DNA of 64,000 nucleotides from Calliopum simillimum (taxonomy: Eukaryota; Arthropoda; Insecta; Diptera; Lauxaniidae). The notes beneath the pieces are model-generated. The model saw nothing but the letters and a program-made list of their open reading frames with translations. It made no database searches and was not told where the DNA came from. Shown here one piece after another: positions 12,411-24,114 of the stretch. Positions within the stretch are counted from its first letter, which is position 1. Every line of letters begins with the position of its first letter. The stretch spans positions 186,001 to 250,000 of the forward strand of contig OX638369.1 in NCBI GenBank assembly GCA_951812925.1. Direction: 5' to 3'. Both the position numbers and the translations under genes were made by a program.

Positions 12411-13479
12411 TATATGTATAATATACATTGTATATGGGGCTTACTAAAATTTTCGACGTGTCAGCTTGCTAGTTTGGTGACGCAAAACTTTTCTTATTAG
12501 TCAAGTACATATCTGAATTTTATTAAATCGTGTTTACCGGTAGTGCCTCAAAGCTGATCAATGCTGCTTGCGGTCCAAAGTGGTCTAAAAATAGTTTTAT
12601 TTGTCTAAACGTAAAGTACGCTACCAATCGGTCGGACAATCAAAAAATTTTATTTTTCAAAACCTGAACAATTACCTGGAAAAAGACCATTTTTGTTATT
12701 CACAATGAAAATTAATAATCAAAATTCAACTAAGTGAGTCGAATTTGGTGTGTGAAATGTGTAAAATTTTTCTGAATGCCTTTTAAAAACAACCGTGATT
12801 TATAGACTGAAAATTCAAGTCATACAAAAAGCAAACTTCAATTTAATTTTTTCAAACATTTGCGTAATACAGCCAAATGTTTTATTGAAGGATGTATACG
12901 GGTGTAGAGAAAATGTTTTAGCCCTCATTTAAAAAAATCTTGTTTTTCACTGATAACATTAAAATTATTTGGTTATGATGTTTCGTAAAAATATACAGAT
13001 ATCAATTTAGCATAGCAGGTTTTATGTCAAAAATTTACAAAAAAAAATAAAAGATAACCTTGTATTTATGGCACTCAAAAGTTTGTTAAAATTGACTGTT
13101 CGTGTTTCTTTTAATTAATTTTAGTTTTTTGGGGGTAAGTGTTGACTTAGCTAAAAACGAAAAAAAAAGGTTTTAAAAAAATTAGCCGGTGTGCAACATG
13201 ATGGTTGAAACATTCTCTCGATAACCGTGTTCTGCTCGCGTGCTTAATACATTTTTGAGATTTTGCACGTTTACGTGTTGATAATAAAAAGATTTTAATA
13301 ACAAGTGAACATATAATTGCGAAAGAAGAACTTGCACTTTTAACATGTTATTTCTTTTATCTACAAAATCTTGATTTGCTGGAGAGATAAACACAATTAG
13401 GGAAGCAATATTAACGGTATTTTGAAATCTTAATATTGGCTCGAACTCACGTAACACCTATATGAAACCTTAGGACCGG
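12411..13479. other. Intronic AT-rich DNA, nothing recognised
   Basis: No coding frame with family resemblance, no tRNA and no clear terminal repeats. A 91-codon minus frame at 13182-13457 has no recognisable domain or splice context. Confidence 0.35.
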
Positions 13480-13958
13480 ATGATCAACAACAATATAAAA
13501 TGTGAATTATTCGTATGCGTCCGAAATGACAAAACTGCTCTTTCCAACAATCAGTTGGCAGTTAAACTTATTCGGCCATTCATTTACAACTTGACAAGCA
13601 GATCGATGTGTAAAATTTTTAGATTTGAAACAGTGTCGTTAATTCATTTTATGAATAAATTTCGTAAACTTTTATTAATTGTTATGTGCTTATTCGATTT
13701 ATTCGACGATATATTCATTGAGGAAGATGATAAAATAAATGACGATATAACGTCGAGAAAGAAAAGTGTAATAACAGAAGGACATAATCATTTTGATAAC
13801 TGCAAAGATGCCAGAAAGAAAAGTGTAATAACAAAAGAACATAATCATTTTGATAACTGCAAAGATGCCAAGTTCTATGAAAGTTTCAAACTGACAAAAT
13901 ATACTTCTCAGTATTTGTGTTTACTTATTGAAAATAAAATAAAAAGTTTTACTGACAG
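13480..13958 (+). CDS. Unrecognised gene, exon a, with 19-residue tandem repeat
   Basis: An open frame from ATG 13480 runs 159 codons plus two bases to a consensus donor ACAG/GTCAGT at 13958. A hydrophobic stretch (KLLLIVMCLFDLF, about residues 64-76) is followed by an acidic segment (DDIFIEEDDKIND). A 57 bp unit at about 13756-13869 is duplicated in tandem and in frame, giving two copies of RKKSVIT..HNHFDNCKDA. Splicing over a 70 nt intron joins AG to A at 14029 and makes Arg. The true start is uncertain: an acceptor-like site in TTTGAAACAG near 13634 would make this an internal exon, phase-compatible with the exon at 11707. I do not recognise the protein. Confidence 0.45.
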
Positions 13959-14028
13959 GTCAGTTTTTTTTTTCTTCCCTAAGTTGCGAAACTTTCTTCA
14001 TAGTAAATGTATTTTTAACTTGTTTCAG

Positions 14029-14102
14029 AAATCAATATATTCTGGACATTACTTCTTTTTATCAAATTCAGGATCAATACATCGAGTGTATGAAAAAAGG
14101 AT
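14029..14102 (+). CDS. Unrecognised gene, exon b
   Basis: Follows a 70 nt intron (13959-14028) with a pyrimidine-rich TTGTTTCAG acceptor. It continues the frame of exon a as NQYILDITSFYQIQDQYIEC and ends at a strong GGAT/GTAAGT donor at 14102, phase 1. The two good splice sites, the fly-typical intron length and the better codon flow after splicing support a real or recently real gene. The next exon is not identified. Phase 1 would be compatible with the exon at 35666, so shared use with that gene is possible but unproven. Confidence 0.45.
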
Positions 14103-14344
14103 GTAAGTTTAATCATGCGACTCGTCGTTGGATGGCTGTAGCGAAAGTGGTGCAAAAAACCGAAACCTGTTTACTAATTTACATTGTCAAGACTGTTAGA
14201 TATATTAACCGGAGTAGGCCTTATGCGTCGCGTCAAATGCAGAGTTTACACAAACTTATTTTCATATTTTCTTTTAATTTTTCCTACGCCGATTTGTTGG
14301 TGGGTAATAGTCACTGACTAAATCCTTCCTCTTATCTTCTCTTC

Positions 14345-16830
14345 TTATACGAGATAAAATTGTATGTATGTTTATAAATATATAAATTTATAAATATATA
14401 TGTGCCCAAATTCTTCTCGAGAACGGATGCAGCGATTTTAATGAAACTTGGAATAGTGTTAGATATTAGCATACAATGAAGAATGAGCTAGGCTTGAACT
14501 TTTTAAATGCTCACCAGAGGGCGTGGCACAGCCTTAAATTTTAAATTTGATTTAGTCATAACTCGCAAACCATTTAAGTTATTTGGATGAAATTTAGTGA
14601 GCGGGTACGGCTTAATAATACCTCTTAACTGACAAAAAGGGATCGACGGAGTGCCACGCCCACTTTTCAGCCCTTGAAAATTTTGATTCAATATTACTCG
14701 AAAACAACTCCAGCAATTTTAATGAAAATTTAGGGGATGTTACCTCTGCAAACGGAGATTATTATGTAATACACCGTTATATTGGGAAAACTCGTTGAAG
14801 GGCGTGGCACCGCCCACAAAAAAGAAAACTAATAAAGCAAACATTCTGAAATTAACTGTGAGGAGCTTAATTGCTATAGGGCATATCTGATCGGAAAGTG
14901 GACAAGCGAAATACGTAAAATGCTATTTCTCGCAAATGTTACAAGATATTTTAATTAAATTTGGTATGTCGATATCAATGCCTTTTAACAACCGAAAAAT
15001 GGGCGGTATCGAAGAAGTACCACTCCCCCTTTTTTAGCCCAGGAAAATAAGACGAAAAAAGAGCTTCTGTGCGAAAAAATTCCCAGTGGAAATTTTTCAC
15101 CGGAATTGTCTTTATTTATGCATGATGCACAAACTGTGAAAAGTCCTTTGCAAAGTCGTGAGCGCATAAAAAGTTATTCGGGCTCAAAGGTCGCTAAAAT
15201 CAGTTTTTTGCAAATATCTCGCTAATGCTAACTTTTACAGAAAAATGTTGGTCTCCAATTTTGTAGCACAGGAAATTTCTTACAAAAGTACGTTAAAAGT
15301 ATTTGCGTCCGACTTCTAGTTTAGGAGATCACCCAATTTAAAAAGTTGTTAACATTTATGATATGAAATAATACCTATGAGTTCATATTAAAATATCTTA
15401 CTTTTTAAATTGCAATAACTCTTCAATGAGAAGTTGTACAAACAAAATTAAAATGCTGTTTGAAAGACAATTTAATTTTCTATATACCGTATAAAATTTT
15501 TTTTTCAAACGGCTCATGACCTTAAAAATATTCTTGAATAACCGTTAAGGCTCCGAAATTACTGGTTTTTTAAGGATATCTGCGAATTGATAAGTACTAC
15601 GATAAAAAGTAATGGGAGCAAATTTGTAGAGAATTACAAGATCTATAAAAAATAAGCGATATGTGTACACATAGAAGTAACCGTTTAGAAGATATTCCAA
15701 AAAAACCCTTAAAATGCCAAAAAACCGGTTTCTATTGAATATCTTCAATACGGTTACTTCTATGTGTACACAGATCGCTTATTTTTTGTAGATCTTGTAA
15801 TTCTCTACAAATTTGGTCCCATTACTTTTTATCGTAGTACTTACCAATTCGCAGATATACTTAAAAAACCAGTAATTTCGAAGCCTTAACGGTTATTCAA
15901 GAATATTTTCAAGGTCATGAGCCGTTCGAAAAAAATATTTTATACGGTATATAGAAAATTAAATTATCTCTCAAACGGCATTTTCATTTTCTTTGTACAA
16001 CTTCTCATTGAAGAGTTATTGCAATTTAAAAAGTAAGATATTTTAATATGAACTCATAGGTAGTATTTCATATCATAAATGTTAACAACTTTTTAAATTG
16101 GGTGATCTCCTAAACTAGAAGTCGTACGCAAATACTTTTAACGTACTTTTGTAGGAAATTTCCTGTGCTACAAAATTGGAGACCAACATTTTTCTGTAAA
16201 AGTTAGCATTAGCGAGATATTTGCAAAAAACTGATTTTAGCGACCTTTGAGCCTTAATAACTTTTTATGCGCACACGACTTTGCAAAGGACTTTTCACAG
16301 TTTGTGCATCATGCATAAATAAAGACAATTCCGATGAAAAATTTCCACTGGGAATTTTTTCGCAGAAAATGTCTTATTTTCCTGGACTATTTAACCATTG
16401 AACATTTTAATTCAATATTACTCGAAAACAACTCCAACAATCTTAATGATAATTTAGGAGATGTTACCACTGCAATCAAGGATTGATATGTGATATAACG
16501 TTATATTGGTAAAATACGTTGAAGGGCGTGGCACCGCCCACACAAAATAAAAGAGGCTATAAATAGAAAAGTACTAAAGCAATCTTTCTGAATTTAACTG
16601 TAGGGAGTCTACTTGCTATTAGGCACCTATGACCTGAAAGTGGGCAAAATATCACTGGTGTGCGTGGAACCTCCTATACAAGTAAAACAAATTAAATGCT
16701 ATTTCCCACAAATGGTACAACATATTTTGATGAAATTTGGCATGTGGATCTGTATCATGAGTATCTAAAGCATAACGAAAAGTAGGCTTTGTTCAATAAT
16801 TGCCACGCCCACTTTTTATCAAAATAAAAA
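14345..16830 (+). repeat. Helitron-related GGGCGTGGCACC repeat, interrupted
   Basis: About 14345-15038 and 16386-16830 are degenerate units containing GGGCGTGGCACCGCCCAC and ACTCGAAAACAACTCC, of the kind found inside the Helitron-like elements of this window. The two parts are separated by a foldback at 15039-16385. The 16386 part repeats the 14690-14830 unit in the same orientation. No CTAG terminus was found for this copy. Confidence 0.5.
15039..16385. mobile_element. Long palindromic foldback element, 1.35 kb
   Basis: The termini are CCAGGAAAATAAGAC and its complement. The arms of about 650 bp are highly similar and meet near 15700, around CCAAAAAAACCCTTAAAATG. The arms include the phrase GCAAATATCTCGCTAATG that recurs in other foldbacks here. 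Short minus-strand frames at 14985-15167 and 15545-15748 lie on arm sequence and are not genes. It is inserted into the GGGCGTGGC repeat. Confidence 0.8.
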
Positions 16831-18136
16831 TTTTGGTTAATAACTCAGGCACAAAAAAAAAATGGAATGAACTTTTTAATTCTTATATGCAGCTTTATGT
16901 ACTTTTTGACGCTGAATACGTCTCCATTGCAGAACTTTCATTACACCTGCAGGATTTTGAAATATACTTGCTTGAATTTGAAGAAAATGCTGTGTTCAGT
17001 CTTACAGCATAACTACAAGAAAAGGTGAAATTCTTTTTTATTAATAGCATCGAATAGCCACAATTTTCCTAATCAAAATATCCCTTCGGATTTTTACAAT
17101 AGGACTCTTATTTTCCGAGGTATGATCCTTTGAAGATAAGACATTTCAGCCCCCATACAAAAGACGAAATATTTTGGGTTTGTAGCATATCCCTTTTATT
17201 TATTTTAGGGCATTCTATTTCACCAAAAAAAAAAAAAAATTGAGTTTTTGATACTTTTCTATACCATTCGATATTTTCCGAGTTTTTTCTTATTATTCTC
17301 TTCGGTTTATTTATCCTTTTGAAAGCATGTCCATTAGAGGTGAAAAGGTACAAGCTTCATAACAAAAAATAGCTATGAATAAACACATCATACTTTTATG
17401 TTGGTAAAACTATTGTACATAATAAAAACTAGAAATCAGTCATGCATCAAGTTTCGAGTTGATTTGTGCATAGCACTATAGATCAAAAAACACATTTTTC
17501 TGGCCAAAATCTCTAACGTCCATATTATCATGGTGACCAACTACAAATGTAGTTTTTATGTTGGCTCTAGACTAAAAGCACAATTCTGAAAAAAATCTTA
17601 ACCCTTGTACTACCGGGTCAAAAATGGTACGTAATAAGTTTTTAAAATTAATAACACAAACTAGCAAGGCTTTGTTTCTAAGCATTTCCGAAGTAACTTT
17701 ATGCGTAAAATCCGAATCCGAGATCAGAATTGACCCATCCCCTCAGGATTTCGAGGATAATAAACGAAAAATGGCTATTTTTGAGGTTAGATATAGACTG
17801 CACAAAATTTTTATTACTTTTTACCAAATTTATCACGTTTTTCTATTCTGTTTCTTTAAAATGAGCTCTTCAAAGATGCCATACGATACTTCTTTTAAAA
17901 GTTATTGCCGCACTTTTACCCTAGTAACTTGGACAAGTATTCTCAACATTTTCTAAGAAAAAATGAAAACTAGCTTCTTCTTTTTCTATTTTGTCTGTCT
18001 TTTGCAACTAGACTTCGAATAAATCGGAATTGCGGAAGAATAAGTTACCTGACAAGAAAATCCATTAAAAAAAATACGGGCAAAATGGGGCAGTCAAATT
18101 TCTGAATATTAACAATAGCAATAAAACTAAGAGTCT
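16831..18136. other. AT-rich stretch, no supported gene
   Basis: Contains two open frames (16800-17012 and 17624-17956, plus strand, 70 and 110 codons) with no recognisable domain. The first overlaps the end of the GGGCGTGGC repeat. I see no repeat edge or RNA gene. Confidence 0.35.
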
Positions 18137-18500
18137 GTCTATACGGGGCGTTCCGCGTACGCGAAAACTCCTCTCTCTCTCTCAATTTACTCAATTAGCG
18201 TACGCGAAATCCAGTGAAGTTTTTTCCCCTGGGACGCATCTTCGTTACAACAGTAATTTTACATAAAAGTAGGGGTAAGTGGGCGGCCTGCGGCCGCAGC
18301 TCAGGATTTAAACCCGTCAGACATCCAACACCGGCTTCGCGGCGGCCTTCGGCCGCGGATCAGTACATAAATTAATCAAGTTCCCCGGGGGAAAAAACTT
18401 CACTGGATTTCGCGTACGCTAATTGAGTTTCGCGTACGCTAATTGAGTAAATTGAGAAAGAGAGAAGAGTTTTCGCGTACGCGGAACGCCCCGTATAGAC
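18137..18500. mobile_element. Foldback MITE with GC-rich core
   Basis: The ends are GTCTATACGGGGCGTTCCGC and its complement, followed by repeated CGCGTACGC motifs and CT/GA-rich runs. The centre (about 18255-18362) is strikingly GC-rich and contains GGGCGGCCTGCGGCCGCAGC and GGCGGCCTTCGGCCGCGG. The same core appears at about 39160-39270 in an unrelated-looking palindrome. Confidence 0.75.
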
Positions 18501-20216
18501 ATTTCCTAAAACTAATTTTGGGTGTCTTAAGAGGAACAAATACGAACAAATATTTTTTACACATTGTCCTTCGAACATGGCTACAAGTTGCACATCGTGA
18601 AGTTTATTATTTTTTAAAAATTTCCAGTTCCATTTTACAAAAATTAAATTTTTTTCTGACACTTTTCGTAGACTTTTTAATTCTTAATAACAGTTCAACA
18701 AAATTTTAATATAATTTATTTTGCTTCTCTTGCGCTCCTCTTGGAAGCAGCTTCCATTCCCCTCATTGGGTACTATCTTTCAATATTTGATTCCTTTTAA
18801 TCTAAAATATTTTGTTGCATATGAGCAGGCCAAGGCAGCGTATTCATAAACTATCAAAAACGCAACAATTGAAATTTCATATTTTAAATAAAATGATTTT
18901 TATTTTCCGTTTGGGCTATCTGGCTCAATAATTTTTAATTTTGCTTTCGTAGCCAGTTACCTGTTTTCGGAGCTTTTGGTACAACTCTCAATGACGCTGT
19001 CATTGAGCAGTGGTATTATTTGAGATTGATAAGGAAAAAAAAAAAAACAAAATAGCGCATGGCCCACTTACTGATACAGGCAGGGTTCACAAGTGGGGCA
19101 TGAAAAATGTAATTGAGAAAATACGATACCTTAATTGTGGTCTCCACGAAGGTAATCTTGTTAGCGTAATTTGCGAGTTATTTTGGGGTAGGAATAATTT
19201 CCCTCCACATCTTGACAATACGTTGTGGCTTCTCTTCCTGCTGACAGATATCAGCATTGTGACATATTGGGTTTGGCCGGCAAATGCATTGGACCAATGT
19301 TGGCTTGTGTCTTTGTGTGTCTCTTGTTAGAGAGTCTTGGGCTCAGGACCCAAATCCAGTATGCGGTCTGCTTCATTCAAAACCGAATGGGTGCGGCGTT
19401 GCAGGTTTGTGGTTGATATGTTACCAGAAGTTGAAGTGTCCATATACTTGCTCCTTTCTGAACTTTGATGTTCAGTCGTATTTAATGTGTTCTGATTTGG
19501 AACATAGGGATTCTCAGAAGGAGTTAAAACTTCCCAAACTGGCTGGGCCAAATTACGGCCCGTTTTTTTTTTTATTTCCTTTTCTATTTTTTAAAAACCT
19601 TTTATCTTTGTTATGTATTTTATTTCTTTTATTTTTGCTGTATTTTTGCTTTAATCGTAATTCAATTAGGAAAATCAATGAAATTTTACTCTATTTCGCT
19701 GTTACATAAAAGCTCGAGATTTCTCATAACAATTTGCATTTTTTTAACAGTCTCACACATATTATATTGTTTATTTTAGTTAATTTCACACGAAAATCAA
19801 AAAATAATTCCGCGATTGTTGTAATTCATGAGCTGTGAGCTGCATTACATAATCCGCTTTCCGATCTTCAGTGAAACATATAAATTAATATTTCATTCAT
19901 TCTTAATTCTCAATTCCCAAATTAATTATTTATGATTGATTGTATGATTGATTGTAGCATTTATTTTTAGCTAATTTTTATTTTCTCGCACGTGGAAAAA
20001 TTGAAGAAAAACTTCGCAACTGCCGCCAACTTCAACTTCTTCAACATATCGTGATTTTCGTTAAAAAGTAGAAAGCATATCGTGATGTTGATCAACATCA
20101 CGGTATGTTTTGTACACCAAAATCAGTGTTGCCAGATGTCAAAGTAAATACAAATGACAAGTGGCAGCTGTCGGTAATGCAGTGTAGGGAAGTGGGCAAA
20201 TCTGAGAGTGAGAGTA
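18501..20216. other. Mixed stretch with a less AT-rich island
   Basis: About 19010-19560 is less AT-rich than its surroundings and open in several frames on both strands. A minus-strand frame at 19327-19551 has a hydrophilic, protein-like composition (about 74 codons, starting after a stop with no ATG). I recognise no family in any frame. It may be a decayed coding relic. The rest is AT-rich, with a small inverted repeat around CATCGTGATGTTG near 20050-20105. Confidence 0.3.
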
Positions 20217-20224
20217 GTGCTGGT
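20217..20224. other. Target-site duplication, left (GTGCTGGT)
   Basis: Perfect 8 bp copy of 21694-21701, flanking the hAT element at 20225-21693. Confidence 0.9.
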
Positions 20225-21693
20225 CAGTGATGTCGTTTGTACTCCTATAGGAGTATTTTACTCCTATTTGAGCAAGCGTACTCCTATACTCCCCTGAACC
20301 ATTTTTGTACTCCTTTTCAATACTTTGTGCTTCATTGCAAGTTTTCAATCAAAAAACATGTGTAATGCAAACTAAAATTTTTAATGTTGCTTAGAGCTGG
20401 TTCACACGACAAACAATTTAGTCTGTCTTAATGTATGTGCTGCTTAATAATTTTGAAGTGCACATAAGGCACAAAGATTTAAATGTTGTCTGGCAATACC
20501 CACTTTTAAATTTGAAAAATTCGCAGGAAGTGAATTTGGAATTTGGAAAAGCGTTGAAAACAAGTGATTTTAATGAAATATGGACAAGTAAATGAAAAAG
20601 TTTGAATATTTCTGCAATTAAATTTACGAATTCTATATATTTATAACAGGTTTATAGTTAAAGCAAAAAAAGTAGCTGCGAACTCCACTGATGCTAGCAA
20701 ACCACCAGAAACGAGGAGGTAAACGATATCAGACGTGCTGAAGTATCCAGCAACAAAAGAGCACAAAAATTTCGAACTGCTTGGCTGGAAAGTTTTGGCT
20801 CGAATCTCAAGAATGGGTCCAAAGAATGAAGCAAAGTCGTTTTGAAAATATTGCCAAGTTTTGATTCCAACCAACGTCAGGCAATTGACAAGACATGAAA
20901 GTTCAAAATTTCATTCCAAGGATGTGCTGAGCTTGAAAAACCAAACAGACATCTCTAAAGCTGCCAAAATTTTTTATGCCAAAAATAATGCAGTCAAAAC
21001 TTGTGAGCTCCAAACAATTCTGTTTCTTATTCAGTACAACTTGCCATTTTTGTTGATAACCGACCTAATGGCGTTAATAAAAAGGTAGCATCCGATTCAA
21101 ATATATGCAAAAACTTGCAATGCGTGAAAACAAAAGCGACCGAAATGGTCAATGCTATACTTATGGCAAAAGAAGTGCTGGATGGCAATAGTTGTGAAAA
21201 TTGGGTTCCAACTCAAGAACTTTTAGCAAACTATCAAAAGCGATCTCATTATATTAAATAAGTTGCAATACATAACATAATTATAATGTATGTTATACAG
21301 TGTATTCCCTGAAATATGTAAATCCCTCGAAAATCTCGTAAAGCTTTCAAAATTCATATTGGTTTTGACAACTATTAAGAGGTTTTTGAGGCATTTAGTC
21401 GTTTTAAGGACTACCCTCATAATTTTTCTAATTCTTATTCTTAAGTAATAAGTAAATAACATAAGAGAAAGAACTATACATACATATGAGTTTAGAATTA
21501 CAATAATAACTAATATTGTCAGTTAAAAACTTCTACAATAAACAACTCGTAATTGATACCGTCATTAAAAATCATTTTATTCTGTCAGACGGTTAAAAAA
21601 CGAACATGTTAGCATAGTACTCCCCATTAGCCCAAAATACTCCCCAAAAATCTAAAAATGAGTACCGAGATTTTTTTTGAAACGACATCACTG
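20225..21693 (+). mobile_element. hAT element with perfect 8 bp target duplication
   Basis: The ends are CAGTGATGTCGTTT and AAACGACATCACTG (14 bp perfect). GTGCTGGT flanks both sides exactly. Inside is a relic of the N-terminal BED-type zinc finger of a hAT transposase: a KYCQVLIPTN segment and HESSKFHSKD around 20848-20925, with the second cysteine pair and histidines still visible. An in-frame stop precedes it and another follows after about 75 codons. The catalytic RNase H-like core is absent. The element is 1469 bp and dead as an autonomous unit. Confidence 0.85.
20845..21088 (+). pseudogene. hAT transposase BED-finger fragment
   Basis: The frame contains KYCQVLIPTNVRQLTRHESS followed by KFH and a helical, Lys-rich stretch up to a stop at 21086-21088. 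The C..H...H spacing fits the BED zinc finger that hAT transposases use for DNA binding. The first Cys pair upstream is disrupted by a TGA and possible frameshift. The catalytic domain is gone. Confidence 0.55.
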
Positions 21694-21798
21694 GTGCTGG
21701 TGTCAAACGTTTAGCAGTCAGAATTTAACCAAATTTAACAGAATGTGGAAATGTTTACGAAAACATGAATATATTATATCATTAGGGGCTTTTAACAT

Positions 21799-22384
21799 GA
21801 GAGGTATAGAAGCAAAGGCGACAATCTCCAATTTTTTCAATTTTGTGAAAACTAACAAAAACGTGTATCTCTGAAGATACACGAATTTAGTATACTGTAT
21901 GTTTTGCAATTTTGTAGAATAGAGTTAGATCAGGATGTAAACCAAGTTTGAATCAAATCCTCAAAGGGGGACAAATTCGATAAGAAATTTGTAGATTGTC
22001 TTGTTTGTTTCAACCAAGTTGAAATTGCTTGGTTTTTAATAATCGTACTACCACAACCCCTTTGATTTCGCTGAAATTAGGTTAATGACTTCATTAGTTG
22101 CTAAAACCAATAAAAATAGTGAAAAAATAATATTATTTTTTGGCGGAGCTCTAAGAAGTTTTGCTTAAGAAGTTTAGTAATCAAAGCAAAAGCAACAATC
22201 TCCAATGGAGATTGCTGCCTTTGCTTTGATTGGGAGTTTTCAACCTTAGATATATATTGGATAGAGACGTATTTGGTATTGCAAATTTCACTGATCACAA
22301 GCTTAGATCAAATGCAAATAGATGGCATTCTCAGATGCATTCATGAAAAAAATGGAGATTGTCGCCTTTGCTTCTATACCCCTC
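21799..22384. mobile_element. Foldback MITE (GAGGGGTATAGAAGC family)
   Basis: The termini are GAGAGGTATAGAAGCAAAGG and its complement, and an internal palindrome around CAATCTCCAATGGAGATTG lies near 22190-22220. A second family member, much enlarged by a nested insertion, is at 41837-44133. The two copies allow a direct comparison of empty and filled sites. Confidence 0.8.
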
Positions 22385-23201
22385 ACATGATAGTGTATTG
22401 TTAGTGAGACAGATAGATGTGGAGTAAAATCTAGGGTGTAGTTGTATAATGTTAAGTTAGATTTGTTTTTTTTTTTTTTTTTTAAATAGTATAATATCGA
22501 TGACTCACAACGGCAGGACAATGCATATAAGGGGAAAAAACAAAGAAATTTGAATTTTTGCATGTGCTGTGTTTTTCTTGTAGCTGTGATTCTCATCTAA
22601 TCTATGCTAAAAGTTAAATAAAGTATGATTGCAGAATTCTATACGATGTCGGCAATGCGTCTGATGAGGAATTGACTTATTATAGTCAATTTTGACCAGT
22701 GGTGGGTCCCGAAACTAGTAACGCAAACCAGCCTTCCGACACATTTTTTTGCTTTTTTCATTTATGTGTATTTTTGCCTTGTTTTTTGTGTTTTTATTGG
22801 TGTTTTACTCAAAAACACTGAAGAGTAAAGCTCCAACCATCAATGTATTTTCATTGTTGGTAGCTAATAAGGAAATAAATGTTTGTTAATGAAATCGAAT
22901 AAGCGCAACCTTTCTCATTAAGTCTTACCTTTTAATTTTTCCGATTAGATCCTTACTTTCGAGTAATATAAAAAATAATAATAACCCAGCCGGATTTCCA
23001 TCAAAGCTTGAAAAATAGACTAAAAAAAGACAAATCCTTTTAACTGCCCGCAACTTTGATTTTTGTGGAGTAGGTCCATAGTTAAATTTTGTAGAGAAGT
23101 ACTTGGTCAACATTATTTTCTTTGAAAGTTTTGGTCCAAAAATTAAATTTGTTACTGAGAGCCGGCTTCAAAATTAAAAAAGAAATGCAGTATTTTCATT
23201 T
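22385..23201. other. AT-rich stretch, nothing recognised
   Basis: No supported gene or repeat boundary. A poly-T run lies near 22465-22482. Confidence 0.35.
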
Positions 23202-23560
23202 TTATACCCTACCACCCAGGGTATATTCACGTTGTTCTTCCCTAGCTGGCTGGCTGGCAGTGTACCAATGATATTTGGTGTACCAATGATATTTGGTGTA
23301 CCAATGATATTTGGTGTACCAATGATATTTGGTACACTGTCTCCGTCATCAAAGTTAGCTCATTGGATTAAAAATGAGCGAAATCGGTCAATGGACACGC
23401 CTTTCGCCCATAAAAAATGTAACTTTAGGAGTATTTTTCACGACAATGCAACCAAAAACACATAAATACTACGAATTGTAAGCGCAAGCTCTGAGCAAAA
23501 ACTCTCTGAGCTCTGAGCTTCAAAACGCTATTCTGAAAGCGTTTTTTGAGATACGTACAT
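23202..23560. repeat. TATACCC-family repeat copy
   Basis: Starts TATACCCTACCACCCAGGGT, then CTGGCTGGCTGGCAG and the shared GGACACGCC and AACTTTAGGAGTATTTTTC phrases. It is related to the copies at 10405 and 38211. It contains a private 18 bp tandem array at 23261-23332. Confidence 0.65.
23261..23332. repeat. 18 bp tandem repeat, four exact copies
   Basis: The unit TGTACCAATGATATTTGG occurs four times with no mismatch and no spacer. Perfect identity suggests recent replication slippage within the dispersed repeat. Without variable spacers it is not a CRISPR-like array. Confidence 0.95.
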
Positions 23561-23844
23561 ATAACCAAACTAAATTTTACTCACACAAAACGGAAAAACT
23601 ATTGTAAATTTACCTTAGTTTTCTTATTTAAAAATTTTTGTATGAAATAAAAAAACTTTGTTATGTTACCCAAGTTTTTTGTAATTTTATGCATGACTTA
23701 GGTTAGAAGATTTTAGGCAACTTGCCTAAAAAAACTTAGGTGCTTTGCCTAAGTTTCATAAGGCAATTTGCCGAAGTACTTAGGTAATATTTAACTAAAT
23801 CTTTGACAATTTACCTAAGTTGTATTTTTTGCTATATTAGTACA

Positions 23845-24114
23845 ATCATTTGGGAGAATAAAATTATGTTACCTGGAAAGTTTTGCGGGATTTTTGCAAA
23901 AGAGTTATTTTATAGATTTCGATGAGCTCTTTCAGAATTTCAAATTTGCTACCTCAAGTTTTGTTCCCTCGCGCCGCCATATTGGCAAAATGGCGTCCAA
24001 AAACAGTTTTTTACAAATATCTCTTTAACGGTTACATTTATTGAAAAATGTTGTAGCTTATAAAATTTTCTATAGAAATTACCTTTTAATTGTTTTCGTG
24101 CGACTTATAACTCA
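23845..24114. repeat. Dispersed repeat, left part of a split copy
   Basis: Begins CAATCATTTGGGAGAATAAA and contains GGAAAGTTTTGCGGG and CGCGCCGCCATATTGG. A second copy at 51008-51310 is continuous across the point where this copy is split, showing that the element at 24115-26599 was inserted into it. The right part resumes at 26600. Confidence 0.75.

Noticed and set aside
17624..17956. 110-codon plus-strand frame
   Set aside because: No family resemblance, Phe/Lys-rich composition typical of chance frames here, and no splice or promoter support.
19010..19709. Overlapping frames in a less AT-rich island, including a 141-codon plus frame
   Set aside because: No recognisable domain, no splice context and several frames open at once, so composition alone explains them.
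23261..23332. Regular 18 bp repeats as a CRISPR-like array
   Set aside because: The units are contiguous with no spacers, and the genome is eukaryotic.
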